Origin: Aralia elata
Lineage: Eukaryota > Streptophyta > Magnoliopsida > Apiales > Araliaceae
Length of the DNA stretch: 64,000 bases
Assembly: GCA_034770075.1 (NCBI GenBank)
Contig: CM068388.1
Location: forward strand, 65,272,889 to 65,336,888
Direction: 5' to 3'
Shown: piece by piece, positions 8,261 through 21,564 of the stretch
Position numbering within the stretch: position 1 is the stretch's first letter
How the letters are laid out: every line of letters starts with the position of its first letter
Translations under genes and position numbers: made by a program
The notes under the pieces: generated by a model
Database searches by the model: none
Told to the model about the DNA's origin: nothing
Seen by the model: only the letters and a program-made list of their open reading frames with translations

Positions 8261-10315
8261 TGTCGACGCCGGGTTTTTTTTCGTCTCTTTCCCTTTTCCT
8301 ATTTTTAGCCTTTTAGGTGATTTTGGGAAAAAGGTCGGCATTGATGTCGATGGGGTTTTGGAAAGATCGTGTTTTATGATGAGCCAATTAACCAGAGTCG
8401 CTAGTTGGTATATTTGAAATGGATGTACCAACTCATCCGAGTTTTCGCCTTTTTTATAAATCGCTGGCTCATATGTGACTCCGAATTAATTAGTCTGCGA
8501 ATCGAGATTCATAGAGTTCGGGGGCTTGCTTAAGTGAGGGGAAGGTGTTAGGCACCCCTCGACTTCCGTGAAACACGGTTACCGCAATCTTGATGCTTTC
8601 CTATCCTTTAATTCATGAAACGTGTGCGTGTGCGCGTGTGTGTGTGTGTGCCTACATGAATGTTGTGGTGAGTTTGTATGACAGAATCATTTGGATTTTT
8701 TAGGGAAAATCGTGCTTTGATTTGAGAATGCTTCGGAATGTCCTTCGATTTATACGAGAAAGCTTGATTCTTTATAAGAAAGGTTTGATTTTAATTTGTC
8801 AAAACAATGAGACTTTCATTAGGTGTCGTTTTGGTGAAACAAGAGTTTTAAACCTTCGTCAAAATAGGAATCGAGATCTATACGTTGCTTTCGTAACTCA
8901 AACGATGGGCAACTTCTAGAATCTCTTTAGCCCTATGCACAAAGAATTTAATAAAACGTTACATATTTATAAAATCATTTTATGTGATATTTTGGGAAAC
9001 GATTTTTCTTTAGCTTTCTCGTTAAATGGGAATCGACATTCGTTGGCACTTTCAATTTCTTATCTTCGTGAAGCTAATAACCTAATTTGATTGATTTTAT
9101 GAAAATCTTCATGGTTTAATCTTTGAAATCATTTTTGTGTCACAAGATTTAATCAAGCATGAACACGCGTCGGGGCTATTCATGGGCATGTAAACCATTA
9201 AAATATCCCCGAACGCCAACAATCGCATATTCCACTAGTACGGGGCCTTAAACCCGATCCTCGCCTTAGCGTCGTTTTAAGGCCCAATGGTTACATGTTA
9301 CAAAACGAGCATCTTGAATCTATCACATACATCAAAACGTCCATCATCGGATTTGGACCACGGGGTCGCATTCCTAGGCTCACACGAGATTAATACATGC
9401 CTACAAAATGAATCCTACATAACTAACCAACCCGGATTTATCTAATATACCATGATATCCGGAAATGACAATCTAAATAAATTACACCCAATAAATCACC
9501 CTAAACAAGCTAGAAATTTCATCACTTGGATATCCTCGGGTTATTAGGAAGAATTTTATTCCGATGGAACCTTCACTAATAATCCCTAATCCATGATTGT
9601 TCAACAATATACATGAAAACTACATCCCATCTAAGCAAATAAGATGATATGAATTGTTATAACCAAAGGGAATTTTTACCTTGCAAAATGATCTCAAAAG
9701 GATGAAGTCTTGGTATTTGAATAGTATGAGAAATATATTTGATACAATCAAAATTAAAGGAGTAAAAATTTCTCTCTTTTTCCTCTCCTTTCTTCTTATT
9801 TTTGTTGCAAAATCTACTATTTTTCTCTCAAATTCCGTGCTGCTGTTGTGCTGAATCCTTCTTCTTCCAAATATCTTCCAACCTCCTGTATGCTGCCCGA
9901 AGCTGGGCTTAAATAGGCTGGCCAGCTGGCGCGCCTCCCATCGCACTCAGCTGGTAGTGCTGATTTCCTGGTTTCCGTGCTGGCGCACCCACTTGGCCGC
10001 AGATCTATCCGCGGCTGGCGGGCTTGACTTTCTCGATTTTCGTGCCACGCCTCGATTTTCGTGCCGCAACGTCGGTTTTCGCTGACAGGCTCGTATTCTG
10101 CAGTCCGGGAATTTCCGGGAGACGTGCCACCTCATTCGGAAATGCCTGCCTCGGACGGCTTTATTGTCACGTAAACTTGGGTTGCCCAAAACATTGCGGC
10201 GGTGCCGGGCGCTTGCCCTTGTGCCCGCTCCTTTGCTCCCGCAAGCCGGTTCAATTGACGATTTCGCCCTCCTGTCATGGTTAGTAGAAGGAAACGCAAA
10301 ATTTGGGTGTCTACA
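8261..10315 (-). repeat. 5' LTR of element A (2055 bp)
   Basis: On the plus strand it runs from tgtcgacgcc to gggtgtctaca, so on the minus strand it starts TGTAGACACCC and ends GTCGACA. It aligns along its whole length with the LTRs of B and C but is clearly more diverged from B than the two B LTRs are from each other. It holds a (GT)n tract near 8627-8650, a degenerate copy of the LTR palindrome (GCCGCAGAT...) at 9996-10015, and an internal PBS-like 12-mer at 8392-8403. Confidence 0.93.
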
Positions 10316-12795
10316 ACACACACATTAGCTATACATTCAACACACATTCATGTCACATAACATGTACATTAGTCACATACATTCGATGCAAACTCAGTTT
10401 ACATTAACTCTTACTCGTGCTTAAATAACTTTTGTTTCTATCTTGAAAACCTCTCGCGTTCATTTAGAATCTTTTAGACTTTTGCTTGATATAATGATTT
10501 TACGCTCAAAATGCTTCAACATGGTTTTAGAGACATTAATACGTTATGCTCTTGGTTTATAAATCATTCATAATCCATTACATGGACGTTTCATTCCTTT
10601 ATACGTAAACTTGAGATTACATAGCGTATACATAATTTATTTTACGTATTGAATATATTGATAATTTATATAGATAAACTATATATATCTACTATATTAT
10701 TTTATACATTTGTATTAATTTATTTCTAATTTATTCCATGTATTGCATGTATTTATAATTATATATATATATATACGAATTATAACTAATATATTATTTT
10801 ATATATACGTATTGATTTATTTTCATTTTTCATTTGTTACGAGCTAAAAATCCAAAACCATCAAAAATGTCACAACTCAAGTTAAATGGATGCTGCAGTG
10901 CAGGACAACAACAGTTAGGTCTGCTGCCCCCATTATCCAAATGTCTATTTTCCAATTTTGTAACTCTCAAACCATGAATCCAAACACGACGAATTTTTAA
11001 TAGGTTATAGGTGGTATATCAATCTATTTAAAAAAAATATTAACTGACCAAAACAAACATTCTAGACAAGCTTTAGCAAGGCTCAAAAATGCCTAGTTGC
11101 AACAGTTGCAGCAGCGTAGCGCAGCGCGCATCTGCAACTGCTGCTGCTATCCAACCCAATCATGGGCGATCTGCCCACTTTGCACATTTTTAACTCTTAA
11201 GCCACACATTCGATTGAAATAAAATTTAAGTATGTTGTGCACAGTATGGTAGGCTATTTTTAAAAAATATAACCCACCCAATTCGAACATTTTAGATATC
11301 CCAGACAAGGCCTCGAAAATGCCCTGTCGTAACTATTTTTAATAAATTATTAACATGTCATTTTCTTTAAAAATGGTTTTTTCTTTTATTTCAACCCATA
11401 CAAATCCTTTAATTAGTTACATATGGCATACTTATACACATCTTTAATCTCAACTTTACTAAATTTCAATTTTTTTAGCAAAACAGTCCCTATTGGGACT
11501 TTTAACGAACACCGTACGTGCGTTATAATTTTGAATAGATTTCTTAAGCATTCGTTCATGTTTTAATCCCAAAATCGCCTTCCTTATCACTCTGCACAAC
11601 AACAACTATGCTCCTTGTTTCTAATTTACAATTACCAACTGTTTACATCACTAATTCATATATAAACTATCTAATTTATCCAATTTAGCATATAAACTAA
11701 TTTAATAAAACAGAAAGGACATTTGTTACCTCTTGAAAGCTCTATGCCAATGAAATTCTTGATTATGATCTTGCTTCAAGCCTTAATTGCAGCCCAATAT
11801 CAGTTTACTATTAGTTATTCTTCATTATACTGAGTAACTTGTAACTTAGCAGTTTGAGAGAGAAAAATAGATGGAACGGACGAAACAGGGAGGATGAAGA
11901 ATGAGAAGGCTGTTTTATATTAGGCTACACACTCTTAATTTCCTTCATAGGGATATAGTCTAGCTTTGTTTAGTAATCTCTCTAGCTTGGCTTGGTGTAG
12001 TCTCATATTGCTTAGCCATTACACACCTCCTGCTCTTAATAATTGACTTAGCTCAGTTAACAACTCATGCTTCTCAATTTGGTGACTCAGTGTTCTTTTA
12101 TTCAAACACCTCATGCTCTCTTAATGTTATAACATATATTTCATATCTTATATATTATACTTACATTACATAAATTATACTTCTAATACACATCAACAAT
12201 TGTATTATAATTTCTCAATCATTTCAATAAAATGAAATTGATACATTAAAAAAAATGACTAATTTAATGTAACTAAAATATTATATTAAAATAATTACTA
12301 TTTAATTAATTGTTATAATTCAAATATTTAATGTATACAATTAAATATAATCATCTTATTCTCTCCATAAATTGTTTTCTAACAATTTATTTACATTACA
12401 AATATAAAATTTAATATCTTTCATACTTTGTAAAAAAAATGAATTTAATTTACATCTATTTCACCTAATATTAAATATTATATTACTATTTATGCTACAA
12501 GTAATTATCATAAATATAACTATCCCTAGTAAATAAATAAATTTATTTATTTATTTAATTAAATTAGACATTTTAAATTCACAAATTATTTTTTTAATTA
12601 GTGAATTACCTTTCTTTATTTCATCTTGTAGCCAATTCAAGCTAACTTATTTATTAATTATTAACTAAAATTCTTCAAATAAATGTATACTTTCACATTT
12701 AATTTATTATGCACATCTAATTCATCACGAAAAATCACAGCACAAAAATATCTATACAGTCAAACACACTTAACATATCTTAAAATAAGAAATTT
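10316..12795. other. AT-rich non-coding stretch, probably a minus-strand LTR remnant
   Basis: No supported coding region. Several traits look like a minus-strand LTR: a TATAAAA box on the minus strand at 11913-11919, a GC-rich hairpin (CAGTTGCAG at 11103-11111 with CTGCAACTG at 11132-11140), and candidate ends TGTCAC at 10868 and CAGCACA at 12744 with 4/5 matching 5-bp flanks (aaaaa/aaaat). The ends are tentative. The sequence from 10316 to 10867 shows nothing I can name. Confidence 0.4.
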
Positions 12796-13561
12796 ATTTA
12801 TTATTTTTCTTATTTTAATAATAATTGAATATCTGGATTGTCACAAATGCAGCAGCCTTTTGCTTCATTCCCCACATGCAGGATTACTTCCCTTTTGTTT
12901 AGCTTTCTACTTTTGCTTAGTCTCTGCATTGAATTGCACACGTGAGAACTATAGCCGGTATTCTATACCCAAGTAGAATCTTGACTTACAGAAAGATTTA
13001 TTTCAATCATGAACAAAACTATATCTGTAACCGAAGCTTCACTAAGCTTGGTTAGCCTCTGCAAGATACTTCTCGCAGTTTCCTTTCTAGTGTCTTCGCT
13101 TATTGTAGTGGAAGCAAACTCCTTTGCTATCCGTATCAGTTTTGTTCTTATTATCCTTTGTATTTGCTTTTCTTTATACCTTCTTTGAATTATTCTTCTT
13201 TTCAAAAGATCTTTTGGCCCCTACCAGTAAGACTTCGTCTTTCTTGGTTGAAAATGACTCTCAGTAGTTTTCAACATGTTAAGCAAATCAGGCAGGCTGA
13301 CTTCTAGCTTGCTCATGTGAATATTCATAATAAATTGTGAGAAGGAGTGTGGGAGTGACTACAAGATCAAATCTTGGATCAACTCTCCATCCATGACAAA
13401 ACTCAGTTGTCCTAACTGTTTAATCACAAATTGATCATCTTTAGGACACGTGTCTGTAGTGTAGTGTCATTGGTCATTCTAGATTGGAAGAGCTCCTTAG
13501 ATATCTGATATCTAGCAGTCCTACTTTCCTCACCATACAACTCCTTGAGGTGTAGGAATAT
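12796..13561 (-). pseudogene. Ty1/copia gag C-terminal half and protease start (relic)
   Basis: Translating the minus strand leftward from 13561 gives copia gag text continuous with the piece at 17238-17500: FLHLKELYGEE, ARYQISKELFQSRM, then after stops QFIMNIHMSKLE and ESHFQPRKT. A protease start follows near 12920-12980 (STWV, stop, then an NTGYSSHVCNSM motif resembling DTGxxSHxC). Stop codons and frame changes show long decay. Coding similarity fades near 12800. Cysteine-rich zinc-knuckle text was not clearly seen. It was cut from its N-terminal half by solo LTR G. Confidence 0.8.
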
Positions 13562-15059
13562 TGTGACGCCCCCAAATTCGGGTCTCCAAATACCCGGATC
13601 CGGTCATCACGATCCAACACAAACATCCACCTATAACAACATATGGTATCTAAAATGCGGAATAAAATAAACATACGTTGTTCATTACAAGGTGTTACTA
13701 GTCCCAGAATACGAATAACCTTAAACACATACACAATCCATACCCTAAATGAATGTCAGGGTTTAAATTACATTAATAGTAATTAACTACACATAAATTT
13801 AAAATCTGCTACATGAAGTCTATCACTTCATCTTTTCTTTCCCTTTGTTATTCCCTGACGTCTCGGGTTTAGCTGCAATGAAGTCATGATATAGCAAGAA
13901 TGAGCAACGAGTTTGCCCAGCAAGTTTAAAGTACAACAATTAGGATATATCATGATAAAGAGATATTAAAGGAATTTTCAACAATAGAAAAATCAGAAGC
14001 AAGAACAATATTTGCTTTTAGAACAATTGATAGTCAAATAGACTTTGAACGATAACTTCCAAAGGAGTCAATAGCTGGTTGACCCTCTGGTTACTGGCTA
14101 CAGAATAACGTACTTGAGGGGATCAGCCTCGCGTACCCTATGTATATGCATAACATTTAATTCTGCTATTTGTACCTTATATACGGTACGTGGGGTACTC
14201 CCCTATAAATAAAGGGGTGTTCATTTAGTCTAAGAACCACTGATTGGTTCGGATAGCTTTTATGAATTCTTACATACGTGCCTGACCGAGACAAGGGTTC
14301 AGACTTAATCATGAGTAGTTCGTGAATTTCAGAACTTAAATAATCATACGAATTCAAATGCACAAGTGCGAATGCCAATAAATACATAGATGTGGAATAA
14401 TTTTAAAATAATTAGACCACTTAAAGCATGCTTGGGAATAAGATTCAAGTTTAAAGAATAACTTGCAATAATATATACCCTTTTTGCACGAATTAAAAAT
14501 AATGCATAAAGTTTAGAACTTGTTCATTGTGAAGGTTGAGCAGGATAGGACTTGCATTCAATATACTGAAAGAATGAATTAGGGAACTTGCAATAATGTA
14601 GAAGTTTTAGGGTTAGGAACTTGCCTGCTTTCTCAGCTACAGATAAGATTTAGCTTTAATTATTTGATCTTGGATAACCTATCAGGTGGTAGAGTTGGTC
14701 TATCCATTAGCATTGCGTAACTATATTCACTTATGCTATTTATTTAGCAGATACACAATTCACCGAATGCATTTAATTACTACCTAGCCATCAGCTAAAC
14801 AGAATTTAATTTAATGGCCTCTAGCTATTATTTAAAAATAGACAATAGTTAATCATGGTTACTTATCATTTGAGTACCCTTCTAAAGGTGGGTTAACATT
14901 TCTTATTTATTAGTTACAAAATACTTAATAAATTTTAACATGATTTGATAACAACTAAACAGTAGTTGATCTTTTACTTAATCTTTATTTACTTAATTAC
15001 TATTTACCTTAGGGTAATTGCGTAATTATTACACTTGTTCCTTATTCAACATTGATTTA

Positions 15060-15500
15060 ATACTTGATGTAGTAATAATCCTTAAGTGTTTATTATCATT
15101 ATTTATTAAGGACCAAGAATAAATAATTAACTTAATAATTTCCCTCATACTTAATCATTATTTCATTAATGATTAAGTAATTATTATCTTTATCTATTAA
15201 TAACTTTAGTTATACTTAATTATGATTATTATTAAATAATAATCAAATATTTATCACCTTTATTTATTATTAATAATAAATAATTATTTCATTAATTTTA
15301 TTCATACTTATTTATTATTATTATTAAATAATATTTATTATCTTTATTTATTATTTATTATGAAAATAGTAATTAATTATGTTATTAATTGTTTTCATAC
15401 TTAATTATTATTTCATATTAATTAAACAGTAATTAAATAATAAATAATTATTTTATTAATTATATTAATTCAAATAATTCCCAATAATCCAGCTAATAGT
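15060..15500. repeat. Low-complexity TTA/TAA-rich tract within solo LTR G
   Basis: Long runs of tta, taa and att trinucleotides make up nearly all of this stretch, with almost no G or C. It lies in the transcribed half of the LTR (R/U5 side on the minus strand). Simple sequence expansion, no coding. Confidence 0.7.
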
Positions 15501-16290
15501 ATTGCATTAGATTATTAGATAGTAGTTTTATAATAAACCATTAGGCTTCATAGTGCCAACAACAGGCTGCTGCTGGGTCCTGCAGCACCGAGCTGCCTGT
15601 GGTGCTACCACTGTCGGGCGTGCATGTTGGGCACCACACGCACGAACCACAACACAGACTCGTCACAAAAGGCCTTATGCTAACAACTAAGAAGCATGAC
15701 CATATGGTAACCTGAACCCATAGTAGTTTTTTAAACAAACACAAAAAAAACTTAACAAACTTATGGTTCTCTTGGCATTTCATCAAACAGTTGGTACACA
15801 CTAAGACTCGACGCTGCTTTAATTAATACCCACGAAAATAATGTCCGAACCGCACGGTTCTTCCTTACACAGATTTCCCAAATTTTAGCAGAGTCAAAAC
15901 AGAGGAAACATACTACCCAATACCATTAATATTCCAATTCCAGATTTCTTAACCAAAATAAACCAATACAATACAATGGTAAATTTGTAAACCCAAGCAA
16001 GAACAACACAATATAACCAAAACAACCATTACTATCACAGTTGGCAACACAAATCCATGTTCATAAAAAAAAATTTATACAACCCCTAAAGAACTATCAC
16101 AGTCGCTCATTGATATACCTTAGGTCCGATCGAATCGTCGTTCTTCTCCTCCTTCCACAGTACAAGACCCAGCTGGACATTCCCCAATTAATTCCCCTGG
16201 TTTCCTCTCTCTGATTAAATTCTGAACCCTCCCAAATTTCTTTCTAATTTGAGTCTCATAAAGCAAAGGGGAATCGGCAGCCTTGGGGGT

Positions 16291-16300
16291 CAATTTATAG
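16291..16300 (-). promoter_or_regulatory. TATA box of solo LTR G
   Basis: Minus-strand CTATAAATTG, about 940 bp from the LTR 5' end. This is the expected place for the U3/R promoter of such an LTR. Downstream (toward 16260) is pyrimidine/purine-rich leader-like sequence. Position and sequence only; no evidence of activity. Confidence 0.45.
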
Positions 16301-17237
16301 GAAAATCTTTACCCAAAATGGCTGGGTATTACCTCAGTTGGCCGGTCAAGGATCGTCGGTAGGAAGGGGACAGCGACGGTGACTCGCCGGCTGGCCTTTG
16401 AGCCGCGTGCCTCGCCGGTCACTTCGCCGAAAACCTGGGACCTTTGGTCCTTGCCGCGTTTGCTCGGTCGCCCGTGACAACTCTGCTCCGACCACTGGTC
16501 TTCTTCACGTCGTCAGTCGACCTAAGCCTTCGCCGGCGCCTTTTCCCCCGTCCTTTATCGATTGATGGACTGAAAGCTTCGACAGTGGTTTGACTGATTG
16601 AGGGCTTGGGGTCGCTAGGGTTTACTTCCTCTTTTCTCTCGCTCGGTCATTTTCCCCAATTTGTTTGCTGCGTGACAACCCCTTCCCTCACGAATTGTTT
16701 TGCCGGTTATCCTAAATTAGCTCACTGGTTGCCCCAAATTGAAAAAAAAAAAAAAAATGGACCTAACCCGTTGGCTTGAGTCAACCCGACCTGGCATGGA
16801 AAAGAATTGAAATGGGCTCAGCCCAATAGGGTTGGACCAGCTAAATGAATTAAAGAGGCGGCCCAAAAAGGAATTTAAGATGGAAATTTGGGCCAGTCCA
16901 ATAAAATGACCCGATTTAATCTAACCACATTGCATTTAAATTAAATAACGAACCCAATTAATTATTTATCTAAGATATTTATTTTTAACCATAATTCTTT
17001 ATTTACAAGAATTTATTTGTTCATCTTCTTTTCCCAATTTTCTTGCAAATTAAATCCTTAGGGTCAACTCACTAATTTATTTAAACTATCAGTGAGCCCC
17101 CTTAATGCACAGAAAATTATTGGATTATGTAATTAAATAGAAATTCTTACACGGGTCCAATTAAATTCATTAAATGAAATGAATTTCATATATTAAACTA
17201 AGTCAATACAATGTTTAAAAAATCCTCGGACATTACA

Positions 17238-17500
17238 AATATAGTAGGAGCATCCATAGTTTCACGCTGACGCTGAAGCTCGTTACCCATGGATGCGAGC
17301 ATGATGTATTGAGCCAACTGTGCATCATCTTGCCACTTTCTAAAAGTAGCAATCTCTTCCTCGGAGGCATTGTCTGCAACCATTGCAGGGATAAGTGTAT
17401 TAAGGAAATAAGATAGCTTTTCAGCCTTGAGAACTATTCTCAAATTCATTAACCAATCCGTTTAATTCGGTCTGGTTAATTAGCATCTAATATGCCCCGC
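17238..17500 (-). pseudogene. Ty1/copia gag N-terminal part (relic)
   Basis: The minus strand encodes GILDAN, then (after a stop and a small frame change) WLMNLRIVLKAEKLSYFLNT, AEEE-like text, FRKWQDDAQLAQYIMLASM and NELQRQRETMDAPTIF. This is the UBN2-type gag of Ty1/copia elements. It continues upstream in the 25-bp piece at 48900-48924 and downstream at 13561. Solo LTR F starts at 17501 and cuts the gene a few codons after its ATG; solo LTR G cuts it on the other side. Confidence 0.85.
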
Positions 17501-19002
17501 TGCGACGCCCCCAAATCCGGGTGCTTAAAACTCGTACTTGGTGCTACACGATACCAAACATTCAAGCTACTTATTATAAAATAATAGTAATTATTACATC
17601 AGAGGTATCTATCCCAAGTACGAAGACCTTTAATATCTTTGTTACATGATAGATATTGTATTTATAAAACAAAAGTCTATCTATTACAAATAGCCATCTT
17701 CAATTATTCATTAAGCTTTCCTTTGCCCTTATCTTTTTCGGACCCTTCTATTCGATCCTGCTTAGCTGAAAACATTTATATTTAAAGCAAGAATGAGCAT
17801 TCAATTTCTCAACAAGTAATAGCAATTAATAATAATTTGTGCAAGGAAATAAATGTTTTCTTTGAGATATGCTTTAACATGGGAACAAAACTATAAAGCA
17901 ATTAAAACATGTCTTGTTTGCATTTTCGAAACAATATACTGACTTTTAACATGCTGAGTGGTCACAAGACCATGAACATTTCTTTTTCTTTTCTTGAAAA
18001 GGTTCGATCAGAAATTCATCTGTGAACCGTCTGGTCTTACGGGCACGGTGGGTGATCAGCCCATTATGCCCTGTATTGATCAATACTATCTGTGTGGCCG
18101 CCATTTAGCGCCAATATACATACTTCTTAGCCACCATTTGGTGCTATAAAAACTTTTCCAATTCAGGGATGTTCATTCTCAGTCTGGAGTTCAAATCAAA
18201 ACAATATGATTGAACAGCTCTATCTACTTAATAATATTTTAAAGACTTAATGTGAAAGCAATGAAATACTTTTAAATCTGTATCTAGCCGAAACAAATGG
18301 CTTAGACTACTTCTGAATAGTTTTATGCATACTGAAATTTAATAAGTACGCATCACGACATTCTAATATCAAAATAGTGATATTCTTTCGATATAAAGCT
18401 TCAATATATTTGTTGAAATGAAACAAGTTAGGATACTTGCCTTGCTTGGAGTTTAGTAGTTACAGTTTAACTTCGTTTCACGTAACCTATATAGCATATC
18501 CATACATAGGTACACATTAGCCTCGAATACCATTCAAGTTTACTTATATAATCAACACGAACTTGAATCACATATACTTGATATACATATACCATGTGTT
18601 GTTGTTTCTTTTGTTTTTTGTTTCATTTCAAAAGTTTCATTTAGAAGTTTATTTTGAAAACTTTGGCTTAATATAACCCTTACATGCTTGGGTAATATAA
18701 ACACATCATATGTCACATAAAAAGACTTATGGAACTCTAATACATGTATCTCATAACTTAGTTTACAAATAAAACAATATTTCAATCCTGTAGCACGGCG
18801 TGACCGCGCTTTATTTAGGCTTGGGAGTAACGTGGCCGCGCTACTCCCTGATTAATCCAAAATTGAGAATTTTCTCAATCTATTCTTATGGTGGCATGCA
18901 ATTCTCACATAACATATGATAACCAAGTTTTTATACATGTTTTGGCCTTAACCTCATATGTATCAAGTTCCTTTCTCAAAACTACTTCATTTCATTTGAA
19001 AT
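17501..19002 (-). mobile_element. Solo LTR F, part 1 of 3 (3' portion of the LTR)
   Basis: Starts tgcgacgcccccaaatc, like the end of solo LTR G. It contains the LTR-typical text near 17780-17810 (minus: GAATGCTCATTCTTGC) and degenerate GC-rich patches near 18795-18845. It is interrupted at 19002 by element D. Target-site copies are cccgc (17496-17500) and tccgc (48900-48904), one mismatch. Reassembled without D and B, F is about 3.0 kb. No internal retroelement sequence is present, so F is a solo LTR. Confidence 0.75.
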
Positions 19003-21550
19003 TGTGACAACCCGGATTTTTAATAATTATTTAATAAGAATTTAGTAAATAAAATTCTTATTAAGAGAGATGTCAGATTTGAATAAATATTTAATGAGAA
19101 TTATTTAAGTAAGATAATATTAAAAAATTTATATTAAATGATTTTATAATCAGTGCGTATTTTATTACGCTAATTGAATGGTAATATTCTAATTTAATTA
19201 AATAATTAAATTAGAGGAATAATGATTTATTAAATGAAATTATAATTATAATTGTTTAATTGGAGATTATAAATTTTGTTAGTAAGATTTAATTAGATTT
19301 ATTAATATAATAAGTTTAATTAAATTAAAGTGTGACAAAATATCATATAATAAGAAGATTATTAAAATAAAGAGAAAAATGGATTTTAGAGTTTGGCGAA
19401 ACAAGGCCTTGTGGCCTTTGATTTTCTTAACTGATGAAATAAAATGTCACGTAAGTTTTATCAGTTGGTTTTGTAAACCAAACCAAAGAGCAGAGGCGAG
19501 AAATTGAGAGGATTCTTGGGAAATTGAGAAGAAAGTTCTGAAAATTAAAAGAGGAAGAAGATTTATCAAGCAATCCGTATCATCGTCTAGATAATCTAAG
19601 CAAGAATCAAAAGTAAAAACCTAGCTTTGAGTTCTTAATTTTATATTCTTTGAGTTTTTCTTTAAAATGGATTTTGGGTGATGATTTGATGAGATGTTAG
19701 GTATATAAGTTTATAGATACGTATAATTTATTGTATTGCATCAATAGATGATTTTTGTAGTATTAAATTCCTGGAAATATGTTAGATAAGAAGAAATTGA
19801 GTTTTTGGTTGAATATGTATATTTTGGCTTGCTTTGGAATCAAAATTGATTGTCAATGTGTATATGAAACTGTAAATTGATAATGGATTATTGTTATGCG
19901 TTAAAAAACGAAAACAATGGAAGTTGAACGAACCAATTTGGTTGAATATCGAATCCGTAGTGATCGATTGCGCTAAATTTGTATAAGTTTGCAAAATAGA
20001 GCACGAACGCCGGATTTGAGTTATGTTTATGGTTAGTTAAAGTCTCTGAACTGTTATAATCATTCTATAGAAGTGTAGTTCAGTGCGTAACGAGCTCATA
20101 GAGTCAAAAACCAACTCATTTGGACCTTAGATGAAGGAGGTTGGAAAGAAAACAGAGCAAGAAAATGAAGTTGAGTAACTGAGTCTGGAGCATGCGTTGC
20201 AACACCGCTCCTAGTACTAATTATGGCGCTGCGGCGTCGGACACGTGTCAAGTGCAAACATGTCCAAGTTGACTGTTTTGACCTCATGTAGTAAAATGGA
20301 CATAACTTTCTCATACGAACTCCGATTGAGGTGATTCAAGATGATCCGGAAAGAGGAAGGGTAGACCTACAACTTTCATTCAAGTGTTTGGATTTAAGGT
20401 CTGTAATAGGGTATAAATTGGCCATCTTTAGGACTGATGTGTAATTGAAGGCAATCGGAGGGTGTCGAGCATGCGCGTAAGCACGTGTAATGCTCCCAAC
20501 AATGTAAAATGATATTCTAAGTTTTAAAACATGAACACTATGAATTATAATGATGATTAACTTTAATCAATGATGAATTAGACAAGTTGTATAAGAATGC
20601 TAAGCGCACGCAAGAGGGACGAATCGGACGAGCGATGAATGAACGTCGAAACACCGTGCCAAGTGTTAATGAACCTAAAAAGTGTTTTAACTCAAATAAA
20701 ATGAACATTATAAGATATGAAATGAGGTTAATATAAACCAATAAGGAGTCCTAACAAGACTTAAACACTTGAATTAACTTTGAGTATGACTAAGAAGAAA
20801 TATAGTTAACAGAATTAAATTGAACATTGTGCATCGATTAAACAAGGGTTATGGAATGTAAAGTAGAGTTAACATAGACTAATACTAATTGTTGCTATGT
20901 GAGTAAGAATGTTGATTGAGTTATGGAACTCAATTTTTATTTGGTAAGGGATGTACAATATGTATGGTATGTTTAGGCAGATGTTATAATGTATATGATG
21001 AGCATGTTATCTATGTGTTATGTGATGCATGCAAACTGTTAGATTTTGTTGAGCTGTCGAGCTCATTCTTGCAAACAACCACTTTTGTAGGTTAAGGATA
21101 CAAGGTAACGTTATGTGTTATTTGAATGACATGAATCAGATATAATGCATGAAGATCAAATGTTTAGCTTAAATTTATATTTTTGAACCATGATTAAGGT
21201 TCTAGATGATGTATTTGATGATGTATTAAATGTAATAGATGTTGAGTTGTAAAATTTGTATTGACTTGTAATTTAACTTTATCTAATGTATAAAGTGTAT
21301 TGAATCTAGAAGTAAGTTTTATTTTTATTATAATTCTGATGAAACGAATCTTTAAGTAAATATGATTCTAGAATATGTAAATGATTAAAGGTTATGATTC
21401 AGGGAAAGCAAAGAAAGAAAACTAAAAAGTTTAAAATTATTCCGCATTTTATTAAGTTTAACATTGAATAATGTTGTAAAGTGAGAATGAGGATGTATTG
21501 TTAATGATCGATGTGGAGAGTTGGATTGTTCAGAATTTGGGGTTGTTATA
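19003..21550 (+). repeat. 5' LTR of element D (2548 bp)
   Basis: Begins TGTGACAACCCGGATTTT and ends ...GGTTGTTATA; the 3' LTR ends GTCGTTACA, so the terminal CA has mutated to TA. Near 20945 it lacks about 230 bp present in the 3' LTR (26262-26494). The junction lies between short direct repeats (gtaa...aatgttg), consistent with deletion. The GC-rich palindrome intact in the 3' LTR is decayed here by C-to-T type changes (near 20195). Confidence 0.88.
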
Positions 21551-21552
21551 GT

Positions 21553-21564
21553 TGGTATCAGAGC
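21553..21564 (+). other. Primer binding site of element D
   Basis: TGGTATCAGAGC, complementary to the 3' end of plant initiator tRNA-Met, lies 2 nt after the LTR. This is the common primer of chromovirus-type Ty3/gypsy and of many copia elements. Confidence 0.85.

Larger units (their letters stand above)
1..10315 (-). mobile_element. Element A: Tat-lineage Ty3/gypsy retrotransposon, left-truncated by window
   Basis: Read on the minus strand the order is 5' LTR (8261-10315), PBS, leader with a 61-codon ORF, gag-protease, a short intron, RT-RNase H-second RNase H-integrase, then the tail of an antisense gene. This order, the extra RNase H and the antisense gene are typical of the Tat branch of Ty3/gypsy. 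There is no long ORF between PBS and gag, unlike canonical Ogre. The 3' LTR lies beyond position 1. The 5 bp next to the 5' LTR are acaca (10316-10320); the matching target-site copy is outside the window. Pol carries one in-frame stop and one frameshift, so this copy is not autonomous. Confidence 0.93.
13562..17237 (-). mobile_element. Solo LTR G (3676 bp), Ty3/gypsy-like, minus strand
   Basis: Plus-strand ends are tgtgacgcccccaaa and ...cattaca, so the minus strand begins TGTAATGTCC and ends GGGCGTCACA. It is flanked by a perfect 5-bp target duplication aatat (13557-13561 and 17238-17242), and no internal retroelement sequence is present. It therefore arose by insertion of a full element followed by LTR-LTR recombination. 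Both flanks are copia gag and rejoin in frame across the target site. The 3' part (13860-13920) resembles the LTRs of E and D (text like GCTGAGCAACTxxTTGCTCA). Size is at the large end for an LTR. Confidence 0.9.

Noticed and set aside
12683..12976. 97-codon plus-strand ORF
   Set aside because: Complementary to the copia protease relic; no similarity of its own.
15541..15801. 86-codon minus-strand cysteine-rich ORF in solo LTR G
   Set aside because: In LTR sequence next to low-complexity DNA, no similarity recognised.
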